Source of the DNA: Variovorax sp. OV329
GTDB lineage: Bacteria > Pseudomonadota > Gammaproteobacteria > Burkholderiales > Burkholderiaceae_C
Assembly (NCBI RefSeq): GCF_900114785.1
Contig: NZ_FOUG01000006.1
Location: forward strand, 305,897-369,896
Direction of reading: 5' to 3'
DNA: 64,000 nt
Below are positions 8,669 to 17,224 of this stretch, in pieces (the stretch's first letter is position 1; the number at the start of each line of letters is the position of its first letter). The position numbers and the translations under genes are program-made. Below the pieces are notes generated by a model. It did not search any database. It had not been told where the DNA came from and worked only from the letters and a program-made list of their open reading frames with translations.

Positions 8669-9760
8669 ATGAAACAGATGCTTTGCTCGAACTGCGGCAA
8701 TCGCGTCTTCTTCGAAAATCTGACTTGCGAGACCTGTGGGTCAACGCTTGGCTACGCGCCGGACGAGCAACTGATGCTCGCCTTCGAAGTCTCAGGCGAA
8801 GACGTATGGCGCAGGTTGGGCAAGCCGGGAGCCGAGTACAAGTCCTGCGTGAATCGCAAGACGGGCGTGTGCAATTGGGTGCTGCCCACAGCCAGCGTGC
8901 ACCAGCACTGCGTGTCGTGTCGCACCACGCACACGATTCCCGAACTCTCCAAGCCCGAGAACCAGCGGTACTGGGCCGCACTTGAACAGGCCAAGCGGCG
9001 CCTTTTCTACACCTTGATCGAACTGGTGCTGCCAACGCCCAACAAGCTGGAGGATCCAGCCAATGGGCTTTCCTTTGAGTTTCTCGAACAAGTGGACCCG
9101 CAGCGGCGCGTGCTCACGGGGCACGACGACGGAGTCATCACGCTCAATATCGCTGAGGCCGACGATGCACGTCGCGAGCACATCCGGCTGGCGATGCATG
9201 AGCCCTACCGAACGCTGCTGGGCCACTTCCGGCACGAAATTGGCCACTACTTTTGGGACAGGCTGGTGCGAGATACGCCGTGGATCGACGAATATCGATC
9301 CCTTTTTGGAGATGAGCGCGCCGACTACTCTGAGGCTCTGAAGAAATACTACGCGTCCCCGGTGGCGGACTGGCCGCAGCGCTTCATCAGCGTTTACGCC
9401 AGCTCACACCCGTGGGAAGACTGGGCGGAGACTTGGGCTCACTATCTCCACATGATCGACGGTTTGGAAACCGCGGCCGCTTGGGGGACGCGACTCGACC
9501 TGGCCTTGCCCTGCGGGCCGCCGCTTAGCGTTCAGAAACTGGATCTGAAAGCGCAGTCCATCCGGAACGCCGTTGTCGAGCAATGGCTGCCGGTCTCCCA
9601 GTTCATCAATGCCATGGATCGCAGTCTAGGCGCACATGACAGCTATCCGTTCATCGTGGTGCCGCCGGTGATCGAGAAGCTCGACTTCATCCATCGGGTG
9701 GTAAGCGCTGGGAGCTCTGGAAGCGTTCCGATGAACTTCCTGCCGCGCCGCGGCACTTAG
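8669..9760 (+). CDS. Zinc-ribbon putative metallopeptidase (Peptidase_Mx-like)
   Basis: 363-residue protein of the family annotated as putative zinc-binding metallopeptidase. An N-terminal zinc ribbon uses Cys6, Cys9, Cys20 and Cys23. The catalytic-type motif HEIGH at residues 189-193 (HExxH) lies in the C-terminal half, followed by an Asp/Glu-rich segment (DERADYSEAL) and WEDWAETWAHYLH, where further metal ligands are expected. No signal peptide or membrane segment, so cytoplasmic. It has no operon partner: the next gene lies 164 bp away on the other strand. The physiological substrate is unknown. Confidence 0.85.
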   Translation: MKQMLCSNCGNRVFFENLTCETCGSTLGYAPDEQLMLAFEVSGEDVWRRLGKPGAEYKSCVNRKTGVCNWVLPTASVHQHCVSCRTTHTIPELSKPENQRYWAALEQAKRRLFYTLIELVLPTPNKLEDPANGLSFEFLEQVDPQRRVLTGHDDGVITLNIAEADDARREHIRLAMHEPYRTLLGHFRHEIGHYFWDRLVRDTPWIDEYRSLFGDERADYSEALKKYYASPVADWPQRFISVYASSHPWEDWAETWAHYLHMIDGLETAAAWGTRLDLALPCGPPLSVQKLDLKAQSIRNAVVEQWLPVSQFINAMDRSLGAHDSYPFIVVPPVIEKLDFIHRVVSAGSSGSVPMNFLPRRGT

Positions 9761-9924
9761 CGTCGACAACAGAATGCGGAAGACGGGTCAGTTCCATCGC
9801 GAAACAAGTCTACGTCGATGGCCGTTGCCCTCTCCAGGTCCCGCTCGCACCGCAGATGGCGTCTCCCTGGGAGCGCAATCCGATCTACGCGACGCTGCAT
9901 GAGTCTTCGTACGCCGACTGCGCG

Positions 9925-10938
9925 CTAGCCGCCGCCCAGCCACTCGGCTTCCCAGGTGCCGTTGCCGATCATCTCCCGCACCTGCTGCACCAGCGCATCC
10001 ACCACTACCTGCGCCGCCGCTTCCACCGGGCGGCCGGCAGGGGTGGCGAGCGAGTAGCTGCGATGCAGCTCGGGCCGCACCACGCGCGCCACCACCCAGC
10101 CGGGCCGCGGTGGCGGCTGGTCGTGCAGTGCACAGGCGGGCGTGAAGGTGAAGCCTGCGCCGTTGATGTAGAGCGAGCGCAGCACGCGCGTGGAATCCTG
10201 CTCGTGCGCGATGTTCAGCGCCAGGCCCCGCTCGGCCGCCGCATCTTCCACGCTGCGCCGGATGGCGAAGCGGCGCGACTGCAGCACCAGCGGCTGCGCG
10301 ATGGCGTCGCCGAAATCGATCTCCGGCCGCGGTGAAAAGGTAGCTGCCGCACCGGCACCTCTTCTGCTGCCGGCCTTCTTCGGCTGGCGCAGCAGGCGGC
10401 CCACCGTGCCATCCGAGTCCTGGCCGCAGAAGTACATGGACTCGCGAACCAGGGGGCGGCACTGCAAACCCTCCACCTGCGGCGCGTCGACCAGCAGGCC
10501 CACGTCGGCCCTGCGGTCGACCATGGCCTTCTTCACCATCAGGCTGAGGTCGTCCAGCGCGAACACGCGGATGCGCGGATGCGACTGCTTGAGCCGCGCC
10601 AGCACCGGGCCCATGAGCAGCGAGGCCAGCAGGAAGGGCAAGGCGACGGTGACCGACCCCTCAGGGCCCTGGGGCAGGCGCTGGATGCGCTCGCGCACCG
10701 CGTCCGCATCGCTCAGCAGCCGGCGCGCGTCCTCGTAGAGCTGCACGCCGGCGGGCGTGGGTGTGACGCCCGCATGCGAGCGGTCGAAGAGCTGCGCGCC
10801 CAACTCCGCCTCCAGCTTCTTGATCTGGGCCGTGAGCGCGGGCTGCGCGATGTAGAGGCTGCCGGCGGCGCGCGAGAGGCTGCCTGCCTCCAGCACGGTG
10901 ATGAAGTAACGCAGCGTGCGCAGGTCCATGCCGGGCAT
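9925..10938 (-). CDS. LysR family transcriptional regulator
   Basis: LysR-type regulator, 337 residues from ATG 10938 (334 if ATG 10929, M-D-L-R, is used; neither has a strong ribosome site). The N-terminal winged helix-turn-helix covers about 4-63 with the recognition pattern SLSRAAGSLYIAQPALT. The substrate-binding domain follows. An Arg/Gly/Ala-rich insertion near residues 190-205 is unusual for this domain. It resembles Nac/CatM-like regulators of aromatic-acid or transport genes. No divergent partner gene is adjacent (a PRC-barrel gene lies upstream on the same strand), so its target is not evident. The MFS-oxidase-tannase set 0.7 kb away is one possibility. Confidence 0.92.
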   Translation of the reverse strand: MPGMDLRTLRYFITVLEAGSLSRAAGSLYIAQPALTAQIKKLEAELGAQLFDRSHAGVTPTPAGVQLYEDARRLLSDADAVRERIQRLPQGPEGSVTVALPFLLASLLMGPVLARLKQSHPRIRVFALDDLSLMVKKAMVDRRADVGLLVDAPQVEGLQCRPLVRESMYFCGQDSDGTVGRLLRQPKKAGSRRGAGAAATFSPRPEIDFGDAIAQPLVLQSRRFAIRRSVEDAAAERGLALNIAHEQDSTRVLRSLYINGAGFTFTPACALHDQPPPRPGWVVARVVRPELHRSYSLATPAGRPVEAAAQVVVDALVQQVREMIGNGTWEAEWLGGG

Positions 10939-10961
10939 TGTCCGGCATGCTGCGCCCGAGT

Positions 10962-11303
10962 TCAGACGCCGTAGTAGCGGTTCAGCACCGACGAATACGA
11001 GTCGTCATAGGCGGGGATATTGTCCTGGGCGTACTTGGGCGCGCCTTCGAGTTGCGGCGTCGACAGCGGCACCACGTAGCCTTCCAGGCCGGTGTCGTAG
11101 GTCAGCAGGCGCCATGGAATCGGATAGCGGTCGGTGCCGATGCCCAGGAAGCCGCCGAACTCCATCACCGCATAGCGGACCTGACCCGAGATCTTGTCGA
11201 TCATCAGGTCGTCGATGGTGCCGAGCTTGTCGCCGTCCCGGTTGTAGACGCTGGTGCCCTCCACGCGCTCGGAGGAGATGACGGAATTGAGGGGCATGTC
11301 CAT
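10962..11303 (-). CDS. PRC-barrel domain protein
   Basis: 113-residue protein with one PRC-barrel (about residues 8-85), the small beta-barrel found in photosynthetic reaction-centre H subunits and RimM. Visible features are VYNRDGDKLGTIDDLMIDK and GQVRYAVMEFGGFLGIG, the usual two halves of the barrel. The Tyr-rich tail (YDDSYSSVLNRYYGV) is typical of short, stress-associated PRC proteins of Burkholderiales. Start ATG 11303 has GGAG 6 nt upstream. It probably acts in the cytoplasm as a protein-interaction module, but the precise role is unknown. Confidence 0.88.
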   Translation of the reverse strand: MDMPLNSVISSERVEGTSVYNRDGDKLGTIDDLMIDKISGQVRYAVMEFGGFLGIGTDRYPIPWRLLTYDTGLEGYVVPLSTPQLEGAPKYAQDNIPAYDDSYSSVLNRYYGV

Positions 11304-11601
11304 GGGGTGCTCCGTGAGTGTTCCGCGATCCACGAATCGGACCGCGCTTGCAGGCATCGTTGCGCGGCGGTCGCCTCGTGCGAATCGGCTTGCTGCCCAT
11401 GCGCCTGTAGGCCGGTTCGTTCAAGGTCATGGAGGCCGTTGCCCACAGATGGGCAGAGGAAGTCGAAGGGGCCATCTCGATCGGAGATAGCACCCTCTTC
11501 AATCCATATGAATGTTGCGCGTTAACCCGCTGCAGCGGCGACAGGGCCGGCCACGACCATCGACGCACTTCCCCGCAACGACCCACGAACACGAGAGACA
11601 C

Positions 11602-12942
11602 ATGACAACGACACGTGCCATTCCCACGCTGCAGCATCCGCAGCACCACGGCGCCACCACCGCCGACACGCACGGCGCCGACGCTGTCTACCGCAAGGTG
11701 AGCTGGCGGTTGATCCCGCTGCTCTTCCTCTGCTACATCGTTGCCTACCTGGACCGCGTCAACGTGGGCTTCGCCAAGCTGCAGATGCAGGGCGACCTGC
11801 AGCTGAGCGAGGCGGTCTACGGCCTGGGCGCCGGCATCTTCTTCGTGGGCTACTTCCTCTTCGAGGTGCCCAGCAACGTGATCCTGCACCGCGTGGGCGC
11901 GCGCCGCTGGATCGCCCGCATCATGGTCACCTGGGGGCTGCTGTCGGCGGCCACCATGTTCGTGAACTCGCCCACCTCCTTCTACGTGATCCGCTTCCTG
12001 CTGGGCGCGGCCGAGGCGGGCTTCTTCCCCGGCATCATCCTGTACCTCACCTACTGGTACCCGGCGGCGCGGCGCGGCAAGGCGACCTCGCTGTTCCTGG
12101 CGGCCATCCCATTCGCCGGCATCCTGGGCGGCCCCCTGTCGGGCTGGATCCTGCAGGGCATGGCGGGCGTCAACGGCTGGGCCGGCTGGCAGTGGCTCTT
12201 CCTGCTGCAGGGCCTGCCCACGGTGGCGCTGGGCGTGGTGGTGTGGCGCCGGCTGGACGACCGCGTCAAGGACGCCGCCTGGCTCAGCGCCGCCGAGCGC
12301 GAACTCGTTGCCCGCGAGGTCGCGGCCGATGGTGCCGGCAAGGCCGAGCCGCGCCTGCTGAGCGTGCTGGGCAACGGCCGCGTGTGGCTGCTGGCGCTGG
12401 TGTACTTCTGCTTCGTCTCGGGGCTCTACGGCATCTCCTTCTGGCTGCCGAGCATCATCAAGTCGATCGGCGTGAAGGGCGCGCTGGACATCGGACTGCT
12501 CAGCGCCATCCCGTGGACCTTCGGCGTGGTGGCGATGTACCTGGTGGCCCGCAGCGCCGACCGACGGCTCGAATACCGCTGGCACTGCGCGGTGGCCGCG
12601 GTCGTGGGCGCCCTCGGCCTGGTGGCCAGCGTGGCCTTCCACGGCAACGCCGCGCTGGCGATGGCCGGGCTGACGCTGGCCACCATGGGCATCATGGCCA
12701 CGCTGCCCATCTTCTGGGGCATGCCCACCGCCTTCCTGGGCGGCGCGGCGGCGGCGGCCGGCATCGCCTTCATCAACTCCTTCGGCAACCTGTCGGGCTT
12801 CTCGGCTCCCTACCTCATCGGCCTCATCAAGGACGCGACGCAGAGCACCGACGCGGGCCTGCACATGCTGGCGGCGCTGCTTGTCGTCGGTGCGGTCCTG
12901 GTGCTCTTCGTCCGCCCGGCCGAGCGCATGCCACGGTCCTGA
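11602..12942 (+). CDS. MFS transporter, anion:cation symporter (ACS) family
   Basis: 446-residue inner-membrane symporter with 12 expected transmembrane helices and a central cytoplasmic loop (about 205-245). The motif YLDRVNVGFA in helix 1 and the segment GAAEAGFFPGIILYLTYWYP are diagnostic of the ACS family, which imports organic anions such as tartrate, phthalate, glucarate or hydroxybenzoates. The His-rich N-terminus (about 10-30) is hydrophilic. Start ATG 11602 is preferred over an upstream in-frame CTG/TTG region that is not protein-like. It is followed by an oxidase and a secreted tannase-like esterase on the same strand, which suggests uptake of the acid released by the esterase (inference). 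Confidence 0.92.
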   Translation: MTTTRAIPTLQHPQHHGATTADTHGADAVYRKVSWRLIPLLFLCYIVAYLDRVNVGFAKLQMQGDLQLSEAVYGLGAGIFFVGYFLFEVPSNVILHRVGARRWIARIMVTWGLLSAATMFVNSPTSFYVIRFLLGAAEAGFFPGIILYLTYWYPAARRGKATSLFLAAIPFAGILGGPLSGWILQGMAGVNGWAGWQWLFLLQGLPTVALGVVVWRRLDDRVKDAAWLSAAERELVAREVAADGAGKAEPRLLSVLGNGRVWLLALVYFCFVSGLYGISFWLPSIIKSIGVKGALDIGLLSAIPWTFGVVAMYLVARSADRRLEYRWHCAVAAVVGALGLVASVAFHGNAALAMAGLTLATMGIMATLPIFWGMPTAFLGGAAAAAGIAFINSFGNLSGFSAPYLIGLIKDATQSTDAGLHMLAALLVVGAVLVLFVRPAERMPRS

Positions 12943-12954
12943 GCGACCCGCCCC

Positions 12955-12984
12955 GCGGCACCCCTGCGTGCCGCTCTTTCTTCT
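12955..12984 (+). terminator. Terminator-like hairpin after the MFS gene
   Basis: A perfect 7-bp stem, GCGGCAC / GTGCCGC, with a 6-nt loop is followed by the pyrimidine tract TCTTTCTTCT. It starts 12 bp after the MFS stop and ends just before the oxidase ribosome site. The U-tract is imperfect, so it may attenuate rather than end transcription. Confidence 0.5.
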
Positions 12985-13011
12985 CCCGAACCGATCTTGA
13001 AAGAGGACCTC

Positions 13012-14442
13012 ATGGAAGCGGTCATGAACGATGCTGCGCGCGTGAAGGCGCAGACCCCGCGCCGACGCGCACCCTCGGCCGCGCTGCTGGAGCGGCTGCG
13101 CCAGCGCTTCGGCGAGCGCCTGTCCACCAGCCAGGCCACCTTGCTGCAGCACGGCAGCGACGAGTCCTCCTACTTGCCGCAGCCGCCCGACGCCGTGGTC
13201 TACGTGCAAGGCAGCGAGGAGGCGGCCTTCGTGGTGCGCCAGTGCGCGGCCGAGCGCGTGCCGGTCATCGGCTTCGGCACCGGCTCCTCGGTGGAGGGCC
13301 ACGTGCTGGCGGTGCAGGGCGGCGTGTGCGTGGACTTCTCGCAGATGAACCAGGTGCTGGCCATCCGCCCCAACGATCTCACGGCCACGGTGCAGGCCGG
13401 CGTCACGCGCGGCCAGCTCAATGCGGCGCTGGCGGGCAGCGGCTTCTTCTTTTCGGTGGACCCGGGCGCCGATGCATCCATCGGCGGCATGGTCGCCACC
13501 GCCGCGTCCGGAACCAACACCGTGCGCTACGGCACCATGCGCGACAACCTGGTGAGCCTGACGGTGGTGACGGCCGACGGCGAGGTGGTGCGAACCGCCT
13601 CGCGGGCCCGAAAGAGTTCGGCGGGGTACAACCTCACGCAGCTGTACTGCGGCTGCGAAGGCACGCTGGGCCTCATCTGCGAAGTGACGGTGCGCCTGCA
13701 CCCGCACCCCGAGGCCTGCGCGGCGGCGGTGGTGAGCTTCCCGACGGTGCGCGACGCGGTCGACAGCGTGATCGATGCGATCCAGCTGGGCGTGCCGCTG
13801 GCGCGCGCCGAGATGCTGGACGCGCTCACGCTGCGTGCCGTCAACGCCCACAGCCGCACCACGCTGCCCGAGAGCCCCACGCTGTTCCTGGAGTTCTGCG
13901 GCAGCAAGGCGCAGATCGATGCACAGGCCGAGTTGATGCGCGAGGTCGTGGACAGCCACGGCGGCGGCGCCTTCGAATGGGCGCTGCGCCCCGAAGAGCG
14001 CTCGCGCCTGTGGACGCCGCGCCACCATGCCTACTTCGCCTGCCTGCAACTCAAGGCCGGCAGCCGCAGCCTCACCACCGATGCCTGCGTGCCGCTGTCG
14101 GAGCTGGCGGCCTGCATCGACGAGACGCAGGCGGACGTGGCGGCGCACGGACTGCTGGCACCCATCTTCGGCCACGTGGGCGACGGCAACTTCCACTGCC
14201 TGGTGCTGGTGGACCCCGAGGACCCGGCGCAGAACGAGGCGGCCGAGGCCTTCAGCCGCCGCCTGGTGCAGCGCTCCCTGGACCATGGCGGCACCTCCAC
14301 CGGCGAGCACGGCGTGGGCCTGCACAAGATGCGCTACCTCGAGGACGAGCACGGTACGCCCGGCGTGGCCTTGATGCGCGCCATCAAGAAGGCGCTGGAC
14401 CCGCACGACATCTTCAACCCCGGCAAGGTCGTCACGCCCTGA
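13012..14442 (+). CDS. FAD-linked oxidase, GlcD / D-lactate dehydrogenase type
   Basis: 476-residue flavoprotein of the vanillyl-alcohol-oxidase superfamily (FAD_binding_4 plus FAD-oxidase_C), oxidising a 2-hydroxy acid such as D-lactate, glycolate or D-2-hydroxyglutarate with electrons passed to the respiratory chain. The FAD-binding part (about 55-230) shows GFGTGSSVEGH and the motif DPGADASIGGMVATAASG; the C-terminal domain has GHVGDGNFH and STGEHGVG, the His-rich active-site signatures. Start ATG 13012 has GAGG 5 nt upstream, better than the in-frame TTG at 12997. Position between the MFS transporter and the tannase suggests that it oxidises a hydroxy acid coming from the same substrate (inference). 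Confidence 0.9.
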   Translation: MEAVMNDAARVKAQTPRRRAPSAALLERLRQRFGERLSTSQATLLQHGSDESSYLPQPPDAVVYVQGSEEAAFVVRQCAAERVPVIGFGTGSSVEGHVLAVQGGVCVDFSQMNQVLAIRPNDLTATVQAGVTRGQLNAALAGSGFFFSVDPGADASIGGMVATAASGTNTVRYGTMRDNLVSLTVVTADGEVVRTASRARKSSAGYNLTQLYCGCEGTLGLICEVTVRLHPHPEACAAAVVSFPTVRDAVDSVIDAIQLGVPLARAEMLDALTLRAVNAHSRTTLPESPTLFLEFCGSKAQIDAQAELMREVVDSHGGGAFEWALRPEERSRLWTPRHHAYFACLQLKAGSRSLTTDACVPLSELAACIDETQADVAAHGLLAPIFGHVGDGNFHCLVLVDPEDPAQNEAAEAFSRRLVQRSLDHGGTSTGEHGVGLHKMRYLEDEHGTPGVALMRAIKKALDPHDIFNPGKVVTP

Positions 14443-14488
14443 GCCGGCGCGTCATCCGCAACTACACACAACACGACAGGAGACCCCG

Positions 14489-16117
14489 ATGAACAAAGCT
14501 GCATCTCGACGGGCCACCGGCGGCAGCGTCCGCCAGGCATTCGCCACCGCCGCGGCGGTGGCCCTTCTGGCCGGCTGCGGTGGCGGAGGCGGGCATGCGC
14601 CGGCGCCCGCACCGGCACCAGCACCGGCGCCGCCCCCGGTGTCGCTCTCCGACAAGTGCCCCACGCTGAAGGGCGGGACGCTGGCCGCGGGCGCGGTGGT
14701 CATCGAGGACGCGCGTCTGGTGCCAGCGCAGGCGCCGCAGCCCGAGTACTGCGTGCTCAGCGCGCGCTTCGACAACTCCACGCTGCGCTTCGAGGCCAAG
14801 CTGCCGACCGAGGGCTGGAACGGCAAGCTCGCCTTCCTGGGCGGCGGCGGCTTCGACGGCCAGTTCCCCAAGGCCACCGACCTGCAGTTCAGCCCCTCCA
14901 TCTTCAGCGAGCGCTACGCCACCATCGGCACCAACGGCGGCTACGACTACGGCGGCCCACCCGACGCGGGCTACTTCGCCGCCAGGTTCGCGCTGGACGA
15001 CGCGAAGCTGCTGGACTTCACGCAGCAGTCAGAGCACAAGTCGCTGCCGCCGGGCAAGGAGCTCATCAGCCGCTTCTTCGGCACCGGGCCCTCGCACAGC
15101 TACTTCGAGGGCTGCTCGATGGGCGGGCACGATGCGCTGATGGAAGCGCAGCGCTTTCCCGAGGATTTCGACGGCATCGTGGCGCGCGCGCCGGCCGGCA
15201 ACATCATGGGCCTGTTCATCCAGTTCAATCGCATCTCCAAGCAGGTGCGCACGCCCGCCAACACGCTGAATGCCGCCAAGCAGAAACTGCTGGCCGACGC
15301 GGTGCTGGCCCAGTGCGACGGGCAGGACGGACTGGTCGACGGCATCGTCTCCAAGCCGGGCGCCTGCACCTTCGACGCCACCGCCTTGCGCTGCCCGGCG
15401 GGTGCGGACACCGGCGACAGCTGCCTGTCGGATGCGCAGGTTGCCACGGTGAACACCATCACCTCGCCGGTCGCCACCTCGGGCGGAGAGTGGTCGCATC
15501 CGGGCTACAACTTCGGCCTGGAGGACCAGCCCAAGGGTTGGGGCGAGTACATCTGGCCGGTGGCGGCCCTGGGCGGCAACTCCATCCAGGGCATGTTCTC
15601 CGACGGCTTCCTGCGCTCCTTCATCACCCGCGACGCGGCCTACGACACGCTGGCCTGGAACCCCGACCAGTGGCTGCCGCGCCTGGCGCAAGTGGGCGCG
15701 CTGTTCAGCGCGAACGACCCGGACCTGTCCAGGCTCAACGCGCGCGGCGCCAAGCTGATCCTGTGGAACGGCACCAACGACACCTCGGTGAGCGCGAAGG
15801 ACACCGCACGCTACTACGACAGTGTGCGCAGCACGCTGGGCGCGGCGCGCACGGATGATTCGGTGGAGCTCTTCCTCGCGCCCGGCGTGGGCCACTGCTA
15901 CGGCGGCGCCGGGCCCGACCGCGTGGACCTGCTCAAGGCCATGGCCACCTGGGTGGAGAAGGGTGTGCCGGCCTCTTCGCAGAACCTGCAGCACCGCAAG
16001 CTCGACGCATCCGGCGCGACCACCATGGCACGGCCCATGTGCAAGTACCCGTCCTATGCGCGCTACAAGGGCAACGGCGACGTGAACGCGGCCCAGAGCT
16101 ACGAGTGCGTGAACTGA
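14489..16117 (+). CDS. Tannase / feruloyl esterase family lipoprotein
   Basis: 542-residue exported esterase. The N-terminus is a lipoprotein signal with the lipobox LLAGC (Cys about 30), followed by a Gly run and a Pro-Ala repeat linker to about residue 52. The catalytic domain shows the family's CS-D-HC arrangement: GCSMGG puts Cys209 beside nucleophile Ser210, WNGTNDTSV supplies Asp, and GVGHCYGG (about 466-473) supplies His beside its Cys; in characterised members the two Cys form a disulfide next to the active site. The long lid domain lies between. Likely substrates are gallate, ferulate or other phenolic esters outside the cytoplasm. It follows the oxidase gene by 46 bp. Confidence 0.92.
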   Translation: MNKAASRRATGGSVRQAFATAAAVALLAGCGGGGGHAPAPAPAPAPAPPPVSLSDKCPTLKGGTLAAGAVVIEDARLVPAQAPQPEYCVLSARFDNSTLRFEAKLPTEGWNGKLAFLGGGGFDGQFPKATDLQFSPSIFSERYATIGTNGGYDYGGPPDAGYFAARFALDDAKLLDFTQQSEHKSLPPGKELISRFFGTGPSHSYFEGCSMGGHDALMEAQRFPEDFDGIVARAPAGNIMGLFIQFNRISKQVRTPANTLNAAKQKLLADAVLAQCDGQDGLVDGIVSKPGACTFDATALRCPAGADTGDSCLSDAQVATVNTITSPVATSGGEWSHPGYNFGLEDQPKGWGEYIWPVAALGGNSIQGMFSDGFLRSFITRDAAYDTLAWNPDQWLPRLAQVGALFSANDPDLSRLNARGAKLILWNGTNDTSVSAKDTARYYDSVRSTLGAARTDDSVELFLAPGVGHCYGGAGPDRVDLLKAMATWVEKGVPASSQNLQHRKLDASGATTMARPMCKYPSYARYKGNGDVNAAQSYECVN

Positions 16118-16126
16118 AGCCAGGCA

Positions 16127-16151
16127 TTCGGCGCGTCTCCTGCGCGCCGAA
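16127..16151 (+). terminator. Strong hairpin after the tannase gene
   Basis: A perfect 9-bp stem (TTCGGCGCG / CGCGCCGAA) with a 7-nt loop starts 10 bp after the tannase stop. No T-run follows, so it may be a Rho-assisted end or an RNA 3'-stabilising structure rather than a classic intrinsic terminator. Confidence 0.45.
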
Positions 16152-16228
16152 GGCCGCGGCCTAGAATTGTCTACGCCCCGTGCCGCAACGCCCAGCTTGC
16201 GGCGCGGGGCGGCCGGAGACACCCCTGG

Positions 16229-17209
16229 ATGGAACTGCGCCAGTTCAAGTATTTCGTGGCCATTGCGGATTGCGGCAGCCTGTCGCGCGCGGCCCAGCAA
16301 CTCTACGTGGCGCAGTCGGCGCTGAGCAAGCAGATGGCCGAACTCGAGGCCGAGCTGCAGACGCAGCTGCTGCTGCGAAGCCGCAACGGCGTGGCCATGA
16401 CCGAGGCCGGCAAGATCTTCTACGAGTACGCCCAAGGCATCACCAAGCAGGTCAACGATGCGCGGGCCGCGGTGCATGCCGCCGCGCACACGGTCACCGG
16501 CACGGTGGTCGCAGCGTTGCCGCAGAGCGTGTCGCCCATGATCGCGTTGCCGCTCATGCGGGCCGCGGCGCGCCGCTATCCCGAGGTGGTGCTGCACCTC
16601 AACGAGGAGCTCACCGGCAACATGGCCGACCAGCTGCTGCGCGGCCGGGTCGACGTCGCGGTGTTCTCGCCCACCATGCCCAAGGAGGACATCGCCTTCA
16701 CGCCGGTGATCGAGGAAGACTTCGTGCTGCTCGAATCGGCGCAGAGCGCGCAGCCGCTGCCGCCGGGCGAACTCAGCGTGGCGCAGGCCATGGCCCGTCC
16801 GCTGGTCTGGCCGGCCAATGCGCATGGCCACTGCACCCGCTGGCTGGTGGATGCGGCGCTGGAGGCTGCCGGCCATCCGCCGGCGCGCGTGGCCGCCGAG
16901 ATCAACTCGGTCTATACGCTCAAGGCGGCGGTGGAGGCCGGGCTGGGCCCGACCATCATGCCGCTGGGCCTGGCGCAGCGCGAGGTGTCGGAAGGCCGGC
17001 TGATCGCGCACCGCGTAGCTTTACCCGCCATGCACCGCGTGCTGGGGCTTTGCGTGTCGGTGCACCTGCCCACCAGCAACGCCAAGCGCGCGATGTGCAA
17101 CCTCATTGCCGAGGTGATGCGTGGCCTGGCGGACAGCGGAGAGTGGGAGGGCGCGCGGGCCACTCCCGCCCCCGCGCCTGCGCCTGCTCGCCCGGTCACG
17201 GCGCGCTGA
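16229..17209 (+). CDS. LysR family transcriptional regulator
   Basis: 326-residue LysR-type regulator, beginning MELRQFKYFVAIADCGSLS, with the helix-turn-helix at about 17-37 and a substrate-binding domain from about 92 to 295. An Ala/Pro-rich tail (APAPAPAPA) ends the protein. It lies downstream of the tannase on the same strand rather than divergent, 111 bp after its stop, so it may be the co-transcribed regulator of the transporter, oxidase and esterase set (inference). Family overall is close to Nac/CbbR-like aromatic-pathway regulators, with no closer assignment possible. Confidence 0.92.
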   Translation: MELRQFKYFVAIADCGSLSRAAQQLYVAQSALSKQMAELEAELQTQLLLRSRNGVAMTEAGKIFYEYAQGITKQVNDARAAVHAAAHTVTGTVVAALPQSVSPMIALPLMRAAARRYPEVVLHLNEELTGNMADQLLRGRVDVAVFSPTMPKEDIAFTPVIEEDFVLLESAQSAQPLPPGELSVAQAMARPLVWPANAHGHCTRWLVDAALEAAGHPPARVAAEINSVYTLKAAVEAGLGPTIMPLGLAQREVSEGRLIAHRVALPAMHRVLGLCVSVHLPTSNAKRAMCNLIAEVMRGLADSGEWEGARATPAPAPAPARPVTAR

Positions 17210-17224
17210 GCCGGCGGCGGCGCC

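Noticed and set aside
11005..14406. 1133-codon minus-strand open frame opposite the MFS and oxidase genes
   Set aside because: His/Arg/Gly/Ala-rich composition typical of antisense to GC-rich coding DNA, no family motif, and it covers two well-supported genes.
12192..14492. 766-codon plus-strand frame overlapping MFS and oxidase genes
   Set aside because: Arg/Ala/Gly-rich shadow in another frame without motifs; the overlapped genes have clear family signatures.
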